Source: Bacteroidales bacterium CF (GTDB lineage: Bacteria > Bacteroidota > Bacteroidia > Bacteroidales > UBA932). From it: a stretch of 64,000 nucleotides of DNA. Numbering within the stretch: the stretch's first letter is position 1; each line of letters starts with the position of its first letter. The notes under the pieces are model-generated. The model searched no databases and had not been told where the DNA came from. It saw nothing but the letters and a program-made list of their open reading frames with translations. Positions 52,880-63,641 of this stretch are shown one piece after another. The DNA lies in the NCBI GenBank assembly GCA_000473305.1, contig CP006772.1:2301805-2365804 (forward strand), written 5' to 3'. A program made the translations under genes and the position numbers.

Positions 52880-55800
52880 TTATATATTGAATATTTTCCT
52901 AATTATTTCGTCAATCTCTTTAACTGATATTGCACCCCTAATACTGCCATCTTCCACTTTAAAGGCTTTATCTTCAGTAATTATCAATGTGCCATTTTTT
53001 CCTCCTCCTTGTTCGGACGGTAAAATATTATTGTCAACGTACCATTGATACTTTTCTTCCCAACGCTGTTTGTATTCAGAATCGAATAACATTCCGCAAT
53101 GCTCCCAATAATAAACTTCTCCTGAATCTTCATTTTCAATCGTAAAATCAGGGAGCTTTTCTACTTCTTTGATAACAAGTTTCTTCTCATAAATCGGATT
53201 TAGCTTTTTGTCTATTAACCTCTGATATATAAGCAATTCACTTTTTGAACGAAGCATTTTACCATCGCTTGCCTGGTGTATCAGATTTTTCTCTAAATAA
53301 TGACCATCAACCTCAACTAATTCCGGTTTTGCAAAAAGATTTGTAATACGTCTTAATGTATCTGATTTCAAAGGGGATGCCAATTCTTTAATATCGAAAG
53401 TATTTCCCTGAAATAAAATGATTACTTTTTCTTTTTGGCGAGTGAGTGCAGTATAAAGCATTTCTCTCGATAATAAAAAACAGGGATTGGGCACAACAAA
53501 AAATACTTTACCAAATTCACTTCCCTGAGATTTATGAACTGTAAGTGCATAAGCTAATTCCAATGGATTGTTTGCTTCTTCGGCAAACTCCCCGGACTTA
53601 AAGGTGTATTTGTATCCCTTCTGTGAGGTAAATTCAATCTCTGTGTTCTTAGGTTTTCCCTTGAAGGTCATTTTTGGTGTTTTGAATTGGCCAATAACCA
53701 TTCCTAACTCCCCATTGGCAATATAGTTTAAGGCATTGTCACCCGGCCAAACATCCGTTCTCCTTGCATTGTACAGGTTTATTATTTTGTCACCATAAAC
53801 AATCTCTTCCAATCCGATAGGGAAAGGTATCTTTCCATATCTATCTCTAGCATATCTTACTTTATCTTCTCTAAAAAGTTTGTGGATTTTCCTGTTTATA
53901 GCCCTAACACCAAAAACCTTTTCCCTTATTGGGGAAAGAATCTGCCAGCTTTCAGCAGAATTTACCGCTTCTTTGAAATTAAAGAAACGTCCATCTTTTG
54001 ACCCAAGTGATTGATTAAAAGCCTGAACATTTTCGATAGAGCCTAAATCTAACTCATCAACCAGCACTTTCGGAAATAATGTATCAAAATCGGTTTCAGT
54101 TTGCCAATGTTCAACCCGTAAATATTTTGAATTGGGTTGGGTTAGAATTTGATTGATAATACTATCCGCCCCCGGTTCTAAAGACTCACCGCTAAACCAT
54201 TCTGCCAATTGTAAATCCTCTCTTTTTGAACCTCCCTGTCGTCTTTTAATTGTCAGTTCTGCATATCCTTTACCTACCCTTGGAAAGGAAGTTTCAATAC
54301 CATCAGGCTTAAGATGCTGGATTATATCAACAAATGGTCTGCCAGCACCAATAGGTGGAAGTTGACGGTGGTCGCCAACTAAAATAAATCGCTTGACACC
54401 TTTGATACATTCTAATGTAGTAGCAAGCATTTCTTCGGTAAGCATTGAAGCTTCATCCAGAATTACGGTGTCATATTTTTCTTCACAATATCGGTTTGAA
54501 AATACATATTGTTGAATTTCTCCATTGTACCTGCCGTAGGCTGATAAGAATTGAGCCAGTGTTTTTGCAGTTACCTGTATGTTTTTGGCAACTTCCTCCA
54601 TTCTCACTCTTGCCTTACCTGTTGGAGCTAAAAAAAGTACTCCGTTATTTTCGACTTCCTTTTGTCTTGCTAAAATGGTTAGAAGAGTAGTTTTACCAGT
54701 ACCTGCAGGGCCAATTAATACGGAAAATCGGCTTTCAGCAATTTCTTTCAGTGAGGTGGCTTTTTCCTCCCTTGCTTTTTGTTCCTGCTCATCAGGTGTA
54801 CCTTTTGTGAAAGCATTATCCAATAATAAATGCCAGTCTGCACTTAATTCCAGTCTGTTGCCGTTAACCCTATCTGTAATTTTCTGTTTAATTATTTCTC
54901 TGGCTGTAGCCAGTCTTGACAACTGATAAGCAGCCTCTTCATTATTCATTTCGACTAAAGAGATACTGCCTTCGAAACACTCATCTGCTAATTCATAATA
55001 ATCACTATTAATCGGGCATGCTGGTCTTATGGATAGATTACGAATTTGTTTGATTATTTCTTTCCGAGGGAACAAAGTATGCCCTGTCTGTGCAGCCCAT
55101 TCCAATTGCTGAATAGTTAATGCCCTTATTCGGTGAATGTCAAATGGGTCATCAAATACTAAGCGGTCCGGCAGTAAATTATTCGGAGCATTTTTAATGT
55201 ACAAACCTAAGTCTATGGTGCTTAAAGCGACTGGCATTAAAGTAAAGCGTAAATCCTCGAATATCAGATATGGATTTTCGAGGTACGCTTTATCCGTTCT
55301 GCTGATACCTAGCTTTTCTCTTTCTTCTTCAATATAAAGAGCTTTAGCCTGCTCTATACTTAAATCGAAACGACTTAGCAGATATAACAAATTGATTCGT
55401 GTTTTATCCAATTTGCCATTTAAGCGTTGATAGAGTTTTTTAGTATTGGAAGGTATCAGGGAGTTAACCTTATCAGATAGTATGCCTTTGGGGTCTTCTA
55501 AAGCTTTTTCAAACAAGTTCCAGGGATTCTCGTTTTCATCTTTCAGTTGATTAATGATTTCGGCAGCAACAAAATAGCCTTTCTCGACACCAAACGCACA
55601 AAGAGCTGATCCCATACCCGGATATACACCCCTCAGTTTTTCTAACTGTGCTATTTCATTATGAATCCATTGAATGTGTTGTTGGTGATTATTACCTATA
55701 CCCAATGCTTCCGCTTTTTCTAAAGACTTAATGCACTCCAACAATACCCTGATAGCACTGTCATTGCTTACATGTTCAGTGCCATAGGAAAACTCAAACC

Positions 55801-56620
55801 GCTTATCGTTGGGGACAATGACTGCCAATTCAGCAATATCAAAATCGGGATTTTCAACCTGATATTTGATTGCTTCGTGATAAGGTAGCAGGAATCCTTC
55901 TTTGCCATTCGGTCGAACAGAATGCAGCACCATATGTTCCCAGTAGGCTGCACCAAATCGACTATTGCTCCCCTCATACGCTTCGGAGGGAATTATCTTT
56001 TTGATTTTACCAACACCTGCCAATACTCTACCGGATTCTTCCACAAAAGGGACTTGTTTGGCATAGAAGAAAATCAGCGAAGTTTCTTCCTGCAAGTGTT
56101 CAAAGAAACAATTTAGTAAGGCTTTTTGGTTGTTGATTTCCTGCACCCAGTTACCACTACCACCATCATTAGACCAATCGAGCGAAGGTTCCCGTGCTTC
56201 ATCATAATTTAAGTCGTACATATCCGCTTTTTCTTTTGCATTTTCGTTGAGCATCCAATTGTATGGTACCGCAACAGCTGAAAAGGAAGGGAAAGTAATA
56301 CGCGTATCTTTTAAGTGACCGTGGGTTGTAGGCGAACTTTCGGCATAGGGGTGGTGTAGGGTTTTATTAATAGCGAATGGAGCCATAAAAGTGCCTCGTT
56401 CACCAATACACACCGGAAATTGATTCTCGTCTAAATCGTTTAGTGATTTACCGGCACACTTGTTTTCTAATTCGTCATTTCGATTGAGTGCACAATTCTT
56501 TAGCACTAAACACGCCCCGTTAGTATTCGGGTTATTACAAACAGTACCATCCCAAGCATTATCGTGCCAGGGAACTCGAACGGATAAATGTTTTAATATA
56601 TAACGGGGATTGTGTCTCAT
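52880..56620 (-). CDS. RecD-like helicase with C-terminal nuclease-like domain
   Basis: 1,246 aa. The first 600 residues have no domain I recognise. The SF1 motor begins with Walker A LIGPAGTGKTTLLTILAR (about 638), motif II VILDEASMLTEE (about 720), LVGDHRQLPPIGAGRPF, and the C-terminal 2B part with ALTVHKSQGSEFG (about 1025), as in RecD2/AAA_30 helicases. The last 125 residues read RSKSELLIYQRL, PDFTIEN and YYWEHCGML, the Glu...PD...WEH pattern of a PD-(D/E)XK-like fold found at the end of such proteins; catalytic Lys is not obvious. So it may unwind and cleave DNA. It lies between the SEFIR gene (32 bases) and hsdR (2 bases), within a restriction operon, which is unusual. Confidence 0.88.
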   Translation of the reverse strand: MRHNPRYILKHLSVRVPWHDNAWDGTVCNNPNTNGACLVLKNCALNRNDELENKCAGKSLNDLDENQFPVCIGERGTFMAPFAINKTLHHPYAESSPTTHGHLKDTRITFPSFSAVAVPYNWMLNENAKEKADMYDLNYDEAREPSLDWSNDGGSGNWVQEINNQKALLNCFFEHLQEETSLIFFYAKQVPFVEESGRVLAGVGKIKKIIPSEAYEGSNSRFGAAYWEHMVLHSVRPNGKEGFLLPYHEAIKYQVENPDFDIAELAVIVPNDKRFEFSYGTEHVSNDSAIRVLLECIKSLEKAEALGIGNNHQQHIQWIHNEIAQLEKLRGVYPGMGSALCAFGVEKGYFVAAEIINQLKDENENPWNLFEKALEDPKGILSDKVNSLIPSNTKKLYQRLNGKLDKTRINLLYLLSRFDLSIEQAKALYIEEEREKLGISRTDKAYLENPYLIFEDLRFTLMPVALSTIDLGLYIKNAPNNLLPDRLVFDDPFDIHRIRALTIQQLEWAAQTGHTLFPRKEIIKQIRNLSIRPACPINSDYYELADECFEGSISLVEMNNEEAAYQLSRLATAREIIKQKITDRVNGNRLELSADWHLLLDNAFTKGTPDEQEQKAREEKATSLKEIAESRFSVLIGPAGTGKTTLLTILARQKEVENNGVLFLAPTGKARVRMEEVAKNIQVTAKTLAQFLSAYGRYNGEIQQYVFSNRYCEEKYDTVILDEASMLTEEMLATTLECIKGVKRFILVGDHRQLPPIGAGRPFVDIIQHLKPDGIETSFPRVGKGYAELTIKRRQGGSKREDLQLAEWFSGESLEPGADSIINQILTQPNSKYLRVEHWQTETDFDTLFPKVLVDELDLGSIENVQAFNQSLGSKDGRFFNFKEAVNSAESWQILSPIREKVFGVRAINRKIHKLFREDKVRYARDRYGKIPFPIGLEEIVYGDKIINLYNARRTDVWPGDNALNYIANGELGMVIGQFKTPKMTFKGKPKNTEIEFTSQKGYKYTFKSGEFAEEANNPLELAYALTVHKSQGSEFGKVFFVVPNPCFLLSREMLYTALTRQKEKVIILFQGNTFDIKELASPLKSDTLRRITNLFAKPELVEVDGHYLEKNLIHQASDGKMLRSKSELLIYQRLIDKKLNPIYEKKLVIKEVEKLPDFTIENEDSGEVYYWEHCGMLFDSEYKQRWEEKYQWYVDNNILPSEQGGGKNGTLIITEDKAFKVEDGSIRGAISVKEIDEIIRKIFNI

Positions 56621-56652
56621 CGGTCAGTTAGTTAAATGTAATGAGTGGCAGA

Positions 56653-57852
56653 TTAATCAAATTTAGGCTTTGCACCCAAAGCAGGCTTTTTGTATTTGGG
56701 CGCATTGTGAATATCTCTCAATAATTCATGTACGAATTTATCTTCGAATTCAGCATCTTTTCTCATATCAACATATTTTCTCCCACGTAAAGCAGTCGGT
56801 ACAGATTCATTTTCGGCACCTTGGCGAATTAGAGGAATGAATTTTGACGTATTTACTCCATCAGCAAAAATTTCAGCAGTTATAATGGAATACTCATAAC
56901 CAACACCGCCTTCCGATTTTTCCGTTTTCTTTTTGTAGTTCGGAGTCATTACGCAAATAACTCTATTTGATTTTGCAATGGCTTTTTCCATGAAATTAGG
57001 CAATGGGTTGCCTAACGATCCTAAATCCCACTTATCTAAAATAACATTTACTCCATTCTCCATCAGCTTTGTGGCTAAGTTCAAAACCCACTCTTCATGT
57101 TTGTCTGTATCCCATGAATACGATATAAATACGGTTGGAGTTTCATCGTTATCTGCACCTACAGGAATAACCGGAGTTGCTTCCTCTTCTACAACATTAT
57201 CTTTGACTGCTGGGGTTGGGGCTGGAGTATCAAAGAAAGAAAAATCAAGGTCGTCTTTTTCAGTTGCTATTTGTATAGAGTCTTGTTCTATTGACAACTG
57301 AATATTGACGTATAGTTCAAAACGTTTCTCAGCATCTAAATGATCTATTAGGTCTTTGTAATAAACAGACCTGCTTGTTGATAGGTTATGTTTTCTCCTT
57401 CGTTCAATATATTCAGAATATGTAGGTGGAATATCATTGCATAAATCAAACACAAATTTGTAAAATTGAGAACCACCTATGTAGTGTATAGCTCCTTCTT
57501 GTGGTCCTATTATTCGCCACAATCTATTATATGCTTTATCCCAATCCGTTTTTTCAAATTCAGGAATAAGCCAAGGCTTTTGAGCAATTATCTCCACTTG
57601 CTCATCATCATAAATATAATCATAGCCCTTCTGAGTGAGGCGTATTGATTCTAACCCCCCTTTTTCGTAGGTGAAATAATCCAAAGCCTGCAACCCAATA
57701 AATACTTTATCGAATAGTTCTTGCTCTTTGGGGTTTAGTTTGTCAATGAGACCAAATCTAATAGTCCGAATTGTAACAACATGGTTTACCTTGCTATTTG
57801 TCTGCCTAAACTTATCAAAAATAAGCTCTGCTATTTCTCTTTCGTTTTTCAT
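56653..57852 (-). CDS. SEFIR (TIR-like) domain protein
   Basis: 399 aa, cytoplasmic. Residues about 240-375 form a SEFIR domain: TVFISYSWDTDKHEEWVLNL, LMENGVNVILDKWDLG and VICVMTPNYKKK with YEYSIITAEIF, the usual boxes of SEFIR/TIR-like adaptors. The first 200 residues include a likely winged-helix part (FGLIDKLNPKEQELFDKV) and a helical region; a Pro/Thr/Val linker (about 205-235) separates the parts. In bacterial immunity TIR and SEFIR domains can consume NAD or make nucleotide signals, or mediate contacts; which one holds here is unknown. It starts three bases after hsdS. Confidence 0.88.
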   Translation of the reverse strand: MKNEREIAELIFDKFRQTNSKVNHVVTIRTIRFGLIDKLNPKEQELFDKVFIGLQALDYFTYEKGGLESIRLTQKGYDYIYDDEQVEIIAQKPWLIPEFEKTDWDKAYNRLWRIIGPQEGAIHYIGGSQFYKFVFDLCNDIPPTYSEYIERRRKHNLSTSRSVYYKDLIDHLDAEKRFELYVNIQLSIEQDSIQIATEKDDLDFSFFDTPAPTPAVKDNVVEEEATPVIPVGADNDETPTVFISYSWDTDKHEEWVLNLATKLMENGVNVILDKWDLGSLGNPLPNFMEKAIAKSNRVICVMTPNYKKKTEKSEGGVGYEYSIITAEIFADGVNTSKFIPLIRQGAENESVPTALRGRKYVDMRKDAEFEDKFVHELLRDIHNAPKYKKPALGAKPKFD

Positions 57853-57855
57853 ATT

Positions 57856-59739
57856 TTATTCTCCAAATAATCTATAACTTTCATCAATGCCTCTTTGAAT
57901 ACTAAAGTCGTCAAAATAGTCTTTTTTAAGTTTTTCTTTCCACTCTTTATTTGTTGCAATCAAATGCTTAATTGTGGATAGGGAAACCGAAATTCCTTCC
58001 TTCTCCAAATCGCACCGAGCCATATCTATCGTCGCTATCAGTTCCAGTTGATCGACTTTTGTGTACTTGAATTGAGATAGAAGCCAATCGATATCCGATA
58101 GCATTTCCCACTTCTCGATATATGCCAGTGCTTTTTCTGTGTTTTCTCCTTTGCTAAAAACAGTACCTAAATTGTCGGTTTTAGTAGTTATGTATTTGTT
58201 GGCTTTGGCAATGGGTTCACCACCTTTGTAACGTACCTCATCTGCATACGGACCCGCTGCTTTTTTCTTGAAACAGGCAACACTTGCCTCCTGGTGACGG
58301 CGAACGAAATACAATAGCTTTTGAATTTTCTTTCTGCCCAAAGTGTATTTATCGGAATAAAATACGTTGACAATTGCTCCAATCAGCACCGCATCTTCAA
58401 TATGTTGATTATGTGCTTGCGTTTTATGCGTGCCTATATTTACATTTGAGCTTTGTTCTTTTTGCTCCTCGCAATTACTAATCCTTATTGTTCCAGTTAG
58501 TAAATCGTGCATTAACCCAAATTTCTGCAATTGAAACTTATACAGTTGTTGCTTCGTTTCATTAATTACAATCTCAATTTTATCTAATTTACTTGTAATA
58601 ATATTTCTTTCTTCGGGTTTTGGACAAAGGATATCAATATCTCTAATTTTTTGTATACCAAAAGCAGGTTGAGAAGTTGAATGAGTGGCAATTTTTACTT
58701 GCTCTATAACATAATAGGCTTCCATTGACCAATATATGAAACTTGGACATTCATATGGCTTTATGAGAATTACATTTGCACTCAAAGCAAAATTTATTTC
58801 ATTAAAAACTGGCAGAATTGTTGGTCTTCCTATTGTTCCAATTTTTCCAAATATCAAATCACCATTTTCAACCTCAAATGAGTTCTGTTGCTTAATGAGA
58901 ACATCTGCACTGACCTTTCGACTCTTTTGAATGTCAAAATTTTTATGAGTAATAAAGTCACTAATACCTAAATATGGTATTCCATTTTCGACCTCTGCCG
59001 GTGTTCTATGATCTGGTTGTGGATCAATGGCATTAATTAGTTTTCCTAACTTTATGACTTCCCACTCCGCTGGAATCCTTCCCAACGGGCTATTTTTAAA
59101 TTCATGTGTTTCTTCCGAACGGATATTGCCTTGCTCGTCAATACCACGGGTAAGCAAATCGTGCATTAAACCCTCTTTTATCTTTTTGTATTTATCGATA
59201 AGTTGCTCTGTTTGGGTTATTGCTTCATCTAATTTTGATAGAATTGAGGCAATTTTTTGTTGCTCATAGATTGAACAAGGAAGCAAGAACTCAATATTTT
59301 TTACGTGCTGATTATTAACTGCAACCTGCGTTGTTCCTTCTGCGAGATTATCTTTTTTTGTATTGAAATTCTCTGATTTTAATACTTGTAATAAATATGA
59401 ACAATCAATATTGTTTGCTTGAATTCCACAAAATCCAGTCGAAAAAATCACATTATCAATATGAAATTGATTTGTTTGAATAACTTTTAGTGTGTTTTTC
59501 ATTTTTGCAAACCATACAGAATTTGGAACAGGCTGCATATTTGCCCTTGAAGGTCTATTACGATAGGTGATTACTTGTTCAATATCTATTAACTTGTCAT
59601 TTTCAATAGAGCTTGTAGAATAGTAGTCTTTCTCATTTTCAAAAAAGGTTATACCAGAGCCCAAAATTTCAAATAAATTTTTGTTTCCAAAGTTTGTCAA
59701 TATCCAATTATCCGGAACTTGTATTTCACTGCTTTTCAT
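57856..59739 (-). CDS. hsdS: Type I restriction specificity subunit with additional SocA/Panacea-like C-terminal domain
   Basis: 627 aa, some 200 longer than usual. Two target recognition domains lie at about 1-165 and 220-385, each followed by a conserved helix; these are recognisable by the near-repeats EQQKIASILSKLDEAI (about 167) and EERNIITSKLDKIEIVIN (about 390), and LMHDLLTRGI/LMHDLLTGTI. The final 180 residues (from EDAVLIGAIVNVFYSDKY) contain KIQKLLYFVRR, AGPYADEV and KYTKVDQLELIATI, resembling DUF4065 (SocA/Panacea) domains of antitoxins. That fusion is unusual; its function could be protein contacts or control of the SEFIR partner. Starts one base after hsdM. Confidence 0.9.
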   Translation of the reverse strand: MKSSEIQVPDNWILTNFGNKNLFEILGSGITFFENEKDYYSTSSIENDKLIDIEQVITYRNRPSRANMQPVPNSVWFAKMKNTLKVIQTNQFHIDNVIFSTGFCGIQANNIDCSYLLQVLKSENFNTKKDNLAEGTTQVAVNNQHVKNIEFLLPCSIYEQQKIASILSKLDEAITQTEQLIDKYKKIKEGLMHDLLTRGIDEQGNIRSEETHEFKNSPLGRIPAEWEVIKLGKLINAIDPQPDHRTPAEVENGIPYLGISDFITHKNFDIQKSRKVSADVLIKQQNSFEVENGDLIFGKIGTIGRPTILPVFNEINFALSANVILIKPYECPSFIYWSMEAYYVIEQVKIATHSTSQPAFGIQKIRDIDILCPKPEERNIITSKLDKIEIVINETKQQLYKFQLQKFGLMHDLLTGTIRISNCEEQKEQSSNVNIGTHKTQAHNQHIEDAVLIGAIVNVFYSDKYTLGRKKIQKLLYFVRRHQEASVACFKKKAAGPYADEVRYKGGEPIAKANKYITTKTDNLGTVFSKGENTEKALAYIEKWEMLSDIDWLLSQFKYTKVDQLELIATIDMARCDLEKEGISVSLSTIKHLIATNKEWKEKLKKDYFDDFSIQRGIDESYRLFGE

Positions 59740-59740
59740 T

Positions 59741-62533
59741 TTAATCCAGATATTTTAATTGGGTTAGAAAATCATTCAAATCAGCAAGTGTTTTGTTTCT
59801 TGCTCGTTCCAACTGTTGCGAAGAGGTGAAATATTTATCGAATAAGGTTTCGTAAGCAGCAGTAAGTGTGCGGCGTTCGACAGCCAGATAGCGTTGCAGT
59901 TGCTCGTTTACCAAATCAAAGTGTTTTTTTAGTATCAGCTTTTGTGATTCTTCTTCCGTAATTACACCTCCAATAGAGTACAACAGCTTATCTACACTGC
60001 TGAGCTTCTTGTTGAGCAACTCCTTGTCATTTTTGTAGGCATTGATTTGCTTGGTTAAGGCACTCATCTTCTTTTTGTTCTCCGCAATTGCAGGAAGATC
60101 GGCTTTCTCCGTTTCGAGCAAAGGCAACTCCTGTTCAATTTTTTCGAGCAGAGCTTTGGCTTCGCTTTTCTCATCATCAGCACCGTAGCGTTTCAGAATT
60201 AGTTTTAATTCGAGCTGAGCCGTAAGTTCTTTAATTTCGGCTTTGCAGGTTTTTATTTTAGCCTCCAGTGCTTTTATTTTCGCTTCCAGTTCCTGATATG
60301 GTTTTGCTTCGGCTGGTTTCCTTTTGTCATTGGTATAGTAATTAATCTGCTCTTTGAGTTGGTCTTTTGCCAATTTAGGGGTAAGTTTTACTTCGCCATC
60401 TTCGTCATCGGCTTCGTATTCCACCAAAGCAATGGCTTCTTCTACCGCTTCGCTCAGGTCGTTTTCGAGTTGTGCCTGCAAGGTTTCTTTCTTTTCAATC
60501 TCACGCTGCTCCGGCTGAAAAAACTCTTCAATGAGGTAATTATCTTCAATAAGTGCAGGCTCCCAACCTAATTTCATTATCGTTTTGAGGTCGTATTTGA
60601 TATTGTCCCACCAATTGACAAACACCCCTGCAATTTGGTATTTATCGAGTACGCCTACTGGAACAAATTTTTCTAAAATAGAGCCCAGTAGTTGCTTGCG
60701 AACTTTGGTAAACTTGTCGCTACTTAACGATAAATATACCGCCATATCGTCCGCAACCACATTGTTTTCGGCAGGTTCTGGGGCTAATGTAGAAAAGTCG
60801 TGTTTCGCATCCTGCCACCAATCGGCTAAATGCAAACCTAACTCAGTAAGTGTATTGGTTACATTTGCATCGTCATCAATGGTTGATTTTATTTCATTTT
60901 TTGCAGATATAGCAAAATCTTTATATTGTTCATTTTTCTCTTTGAAAAACTGATTGCCGTCAAACTTAAACTTAGGGCATAAGGTGTTTTGTATCTGTTG
61001 AATTTCCACCACAGGAACACCGCCAATTAAGTGAGCTTTTACATCCTGCGGTTCTGGTGCCAGTGTGTTATCCACATAACGGCGAATTTTCAGGGTGTAG
61101 TCGTATTTGGCAATCGTTTCTTTACTCTCATCATCACTTACAATATCCACAAAACGAGAGTAACCTTTTTCTTCTTTTTTGTTGTTGAATACAAAGTCAA
61201 TCTTTTCAATATCTTCAGGGCGCAAGGTGTTCTGATTTTTCCCTTCGGCATACTCTTTATCTGCATTGATAAAGAATACTTTGTTTTTGAGACTGTCGGG
61301 TTTGTTTTTATTGAAAATCATTACACAAGCACCGATTCCCGTACCATAAAAGAGTTTTTCGGGTAAACTGATAATACCTTCAATAATGTCCGCCTTCAAC
61401 ATGCTTTCGCGGATTTCCTTTTCCTTTCCTCCACGAAACAACACACCATGAGGCATGACAACCACTACTTTCCCGGTTCTCTTACAGCTTGCCAACATGT
61501 GTTGAACGAACATCAGATCGGCTTTCTTCCCGGTTTCGGGAGCAAAGCCATGAATGAAACGTTCGGGGTGTTTCATTTCCGACCGATTGTAGTTTTGGGA
61601 GAATGGAGGATTGGCAATTACACGGTCAAACTGCATAATCTGTCCATCTTTCAAATTAAGTGGCTCTGCCAAAGTGTCGCCGTAGTCAATGGTGTATTTT
61701 GAAATGTTGTGCAGAATGATATTCATTTTGCAGATAGCGACTACCGTAGGGTCGTTTTCCTGACCAAACAGTTCCAGGTTCTGAGCATTCTGTCCCTGCT
61801 CTTCAATGTATTGGTAGGATTGAATCAGCATACCACCCGAACCAGCTGTAGGGTCATAAATTGACATTCCTGCTTCAGGTTTCAAGAGTTGAACGAGTAA
61901 TCTTACAACCAAATTTGGTGTATAGAATTGACCTCCTTTTTTGCCACCTTCTTCAGCGAAGTGTTTTAAAAGATATTCGTAGGCAGCACCTAAAAGGTCT
62001 GGGAATTCAAAGTTTTCGTTCACCAAAGCAGGAAACTCATTGAACTTATCAATGATTTTTTTGAGGTCGGCATTTTTTACAATTTGCTTTCCGTCCACCT
62101 CTTTGTTGAAGTTGATACGGTCTTTGAAAATACCGGATAATGTATCAGGATTCGCATCTTCAATAGCATCCAATGCTTTGTTAAGCATCTGTCCAATGTT
62201 GTTTTGAAGGTGCTTTATGGGTGGTTGCTCAACTCCATTTTCATCAGTGAAACCTGTATGCCATCTTGCCCGTTTGGGGACAAAAAAAGTTTCACCGTAG
62301 GTTTGTTTGTCTTCTAAGATTGTATCTAAAATCGGATTGCCTACTAAATGCTTATAGTCGCTTTTGATAAGTTGTTCACGCATTTGATCGAATACATCCG
62401 ACATACGCTTTATGAACAACATACCAAAAATATATTCTTTATATTCTGTGGCATCCATCTTACCTCTTAGGTCATCAGCCACATCCATCAACAGCCTTTC
62501 GAGTCGTTTAAGTTTTATTTTTTCTTGTCTCAT
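59741..62533 (-). CDS. hsdM: Type I restriction methylase subunit, long form with coiled-coil tail
   Basis: 930 aa. The N-terminal HsdM domain ([20 protein letters not shown]), the S-adenosylmethionine motif [10 protein letters not shown] (about 229) and catalytic NPPF in [12 protein letters not shown] (about 308) are intact, as for N6-adenine methylation. Beyond about residue 530 the chain continues with 400 residues that are rich in Lys, Glu and Ala and form long coiled coils (for example [20 protein letters not shown]). This long variant is known in Bacteroidota type I systems, but is nearly twice the length of the E. coli HsdM. It is the first gene of the operon, 37 bases behind the AbiEii-like gene. 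Confidence 0.95.
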   Translation of the reverse strand: MRQEKIKLKRLERLLMDVADDLRGKMDATEYKEYIFGMLFIKRMSDVFDQMREQLIKSDYKHLVGNPILDTILEDKQTYGETFFVPKRARWHTGFTDENGVEQPPIKHLQNNIGQMLNKALDAIEDANPDTLSGIFKDRINFNKEVDGKQIVKNADLKKIIDKFNEFPALVNENFEFPDLLGAAYEYLLKHFAEEGGKKGGQFYTPNLVVRLLVQLLKPEAGMSIYDPTAGSGGMLIQSYQYIEEQGQNAQNLELFGQENDPTVVAICKMNIILHNISKYTIDYGDTLAEPLNLKDGQIMQFDRVIANPPFSQNYNRSEMKHPERFIHGFAPETGKKADLMFVQHMLASCKRTGKVVVVMPHGVLFRGGKEKEIRESMLKADIIEGIISLPEKLFYGTGIGACVMIFNKNKPDSLKNKVFFINADKEYAEGKNQNTLRPEDIEKIDFVFNNKKEEKGYSRFVDIVSDDESKETIAKYDYTLKIRRYVDNTLAPEPQDVKAHLIGGVPVVEIQQIQNTLCPKFKFDGNQFFKEKNEQYKDFAISAKNEIKSTIDDDANVTNTLTELGLHLADWWQDAKHDFSTLAPEPAENNVVADDMAVYLSLSSDKFTKVRKQLLGSILEKFVPVGVLDKYQIAGVFVNWWDNIKYDLKTIMKLGWEPALIEDNYLIEEFFQPEQREIEKKETLQAQLENDLSEAVEEAIALVEYEADDEDGEVKLTPKLAKDQLKEQINYYTNDKRKPAEAKPYQELEAKIKALEAKIKTCKAEIKELTAQLELKLILKRYGADDEKSEAKALLEKIEQELPLLETEKADLPAIAENKKKMSALTKQINAYKNDKELLNKKLSSVDKLLYSIGGVITEEESQKLILKKHFDLVNEQLQRYLAVERRTLTAAYETLFDKYFTSSQQLERARNKTLADLNDFLTQLKYLD

Positions 62534-62570
62534 TTATAGTTAGATAATTCCTGCTAGGTAATCTATTTAA

Positions 62571-63641
62571 TTAGTTTTGTGCCATTTTATATATTTCATT
62601 CCAATAAAAAAATGCTTCGATATTGGATTTCTTTAGTTTGTTGAGCTTCGTATTTAAAGGCTCTTTTATGACCGCATTACGCAAAAGATCAATGTTTTGG
62701 GGATCAAAACGAACTGCAGTTGTTACTCCATTCGCAATCAACACAGAAAGATATGCGGCTTTTGAAGCGTTGGTTATGGCACGATCGATATTGAATTTTT
62801 CGCCATGGATAAAGCTTTGTATTCTTTTTGTTCCTGTTTGAAGGAGTTTGAAAGTGTCGGGGTCTACCTGACCTCTCAAGCATATACAAAGTGAGGTTTG
62901 GAAAATATCATCAAGTACCGGAGTTGTGTTCTCAGGGTCAAGACCTCGGTATTGCAATTCTACAGAGGCAAACTTTCGGAATGTTTCGGCAACTACAGTT
63001 AAATTGGTGGTTACATCAAACAAAGAAGCAATATCAAAAAGCTGTTTTATGATTTCCATAGAGCAATCTTTATCGCCTTTGAAATAAGGAATCCCCGTAG
63101 TGTTGGGTGCAAAGGCTGTTAGTTTATCGCCCAACATATCAGCCTTACTGGGAACATTAACCATAACCGGTTCACCTTCCAACTTAAAGAAACGGCTTTG
63201 AATTGGTAGTCGCTCAATGTCTTGATAATGAATATCCTCAAACAACACATCCAGAAGAATGCATTCTGTTTCGGTGTTTGTAATGTAAGTGACCTGATAA
63301 AAAAATTTGGCATGTGTCTTTGGGGTATTGTGTGCTGAAACACGTTCCACTAATTTCACATCGTTAAAACCATATTCCTGAGCATTTTTCTTTAAATATT
63401 CTTCAATTCTTGTACCAGGAGGGCAAATGATATCAACATCAATGGAAAGTCGCTTTGCGCTATCCATGTGAAGCATTAATGCTGTACCACCCTTAAATAC
63501 AAACGGACAACCTGATAATACCAAGGATTCGAGTAGTGAAAAAGCCCTTATCGATTTCTCAATAAGTGCTATATCTGAAAATTTATTCTCAGCAGCTACT
63601 TGTGTCATCCATTCGATTGTCCGACTGTCGGGGTGAATCAT
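62571..63641 (-). CDS. AbiEii/AbiGii-type nucleotidyltransferase (toxin of a type IV pair)
   Basis: 356 aa. The nucleotidyltransferase signature is CPFVFKGGTALMLHMDSAKR followed by LSIDVDIICPP (about 42-75), with the Gly-Gly-Thr, the RxS and the DxD that bind the metal. The middle part contains KADMLGDKLTAFAPNTTGI, a conserved block of AbiEii-type proteins. In the streptococcal AbiE system this toxin is held by the AbiEi antitoxin and aborts phage growth; related enzymes add nucleotides to tRNA. It overlaps the preceding gene by four bases (ATGA), as usual for the pair. Confidence 0.9.
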   Translation of the reverse strand: MIHPDSRTIEWMTQVAAENKFSDIALIEKSIRAFSLLESLVLSGCPFVFKGGTALMLHMDSAKRLSIDVDIICPPGTRIEEYLKKNAQEYGFNDVKLVERVSAHNTPKTHAKFFYQVTYITNTETECILLDVLFEDIHYQDIERLPIQSRFFKLEGEPVMVNVPSKADMLGDKLTAFAPNTTGIPYFKGDKDCSMEIIKQLFDIASLFDVTTNLTVVAETFRKFASVELQYRGLDPENTTPVLDDIFQTSLCICLRGQVDPDTFKLLQTGTKRIQSFIHGEKFNIDRAITNASKAAYLSVLIANGVTTAVRFDPQNIDLLRNAVIKEPLNTKLNKLKKSNIEAFFYWNEIYKMAQN

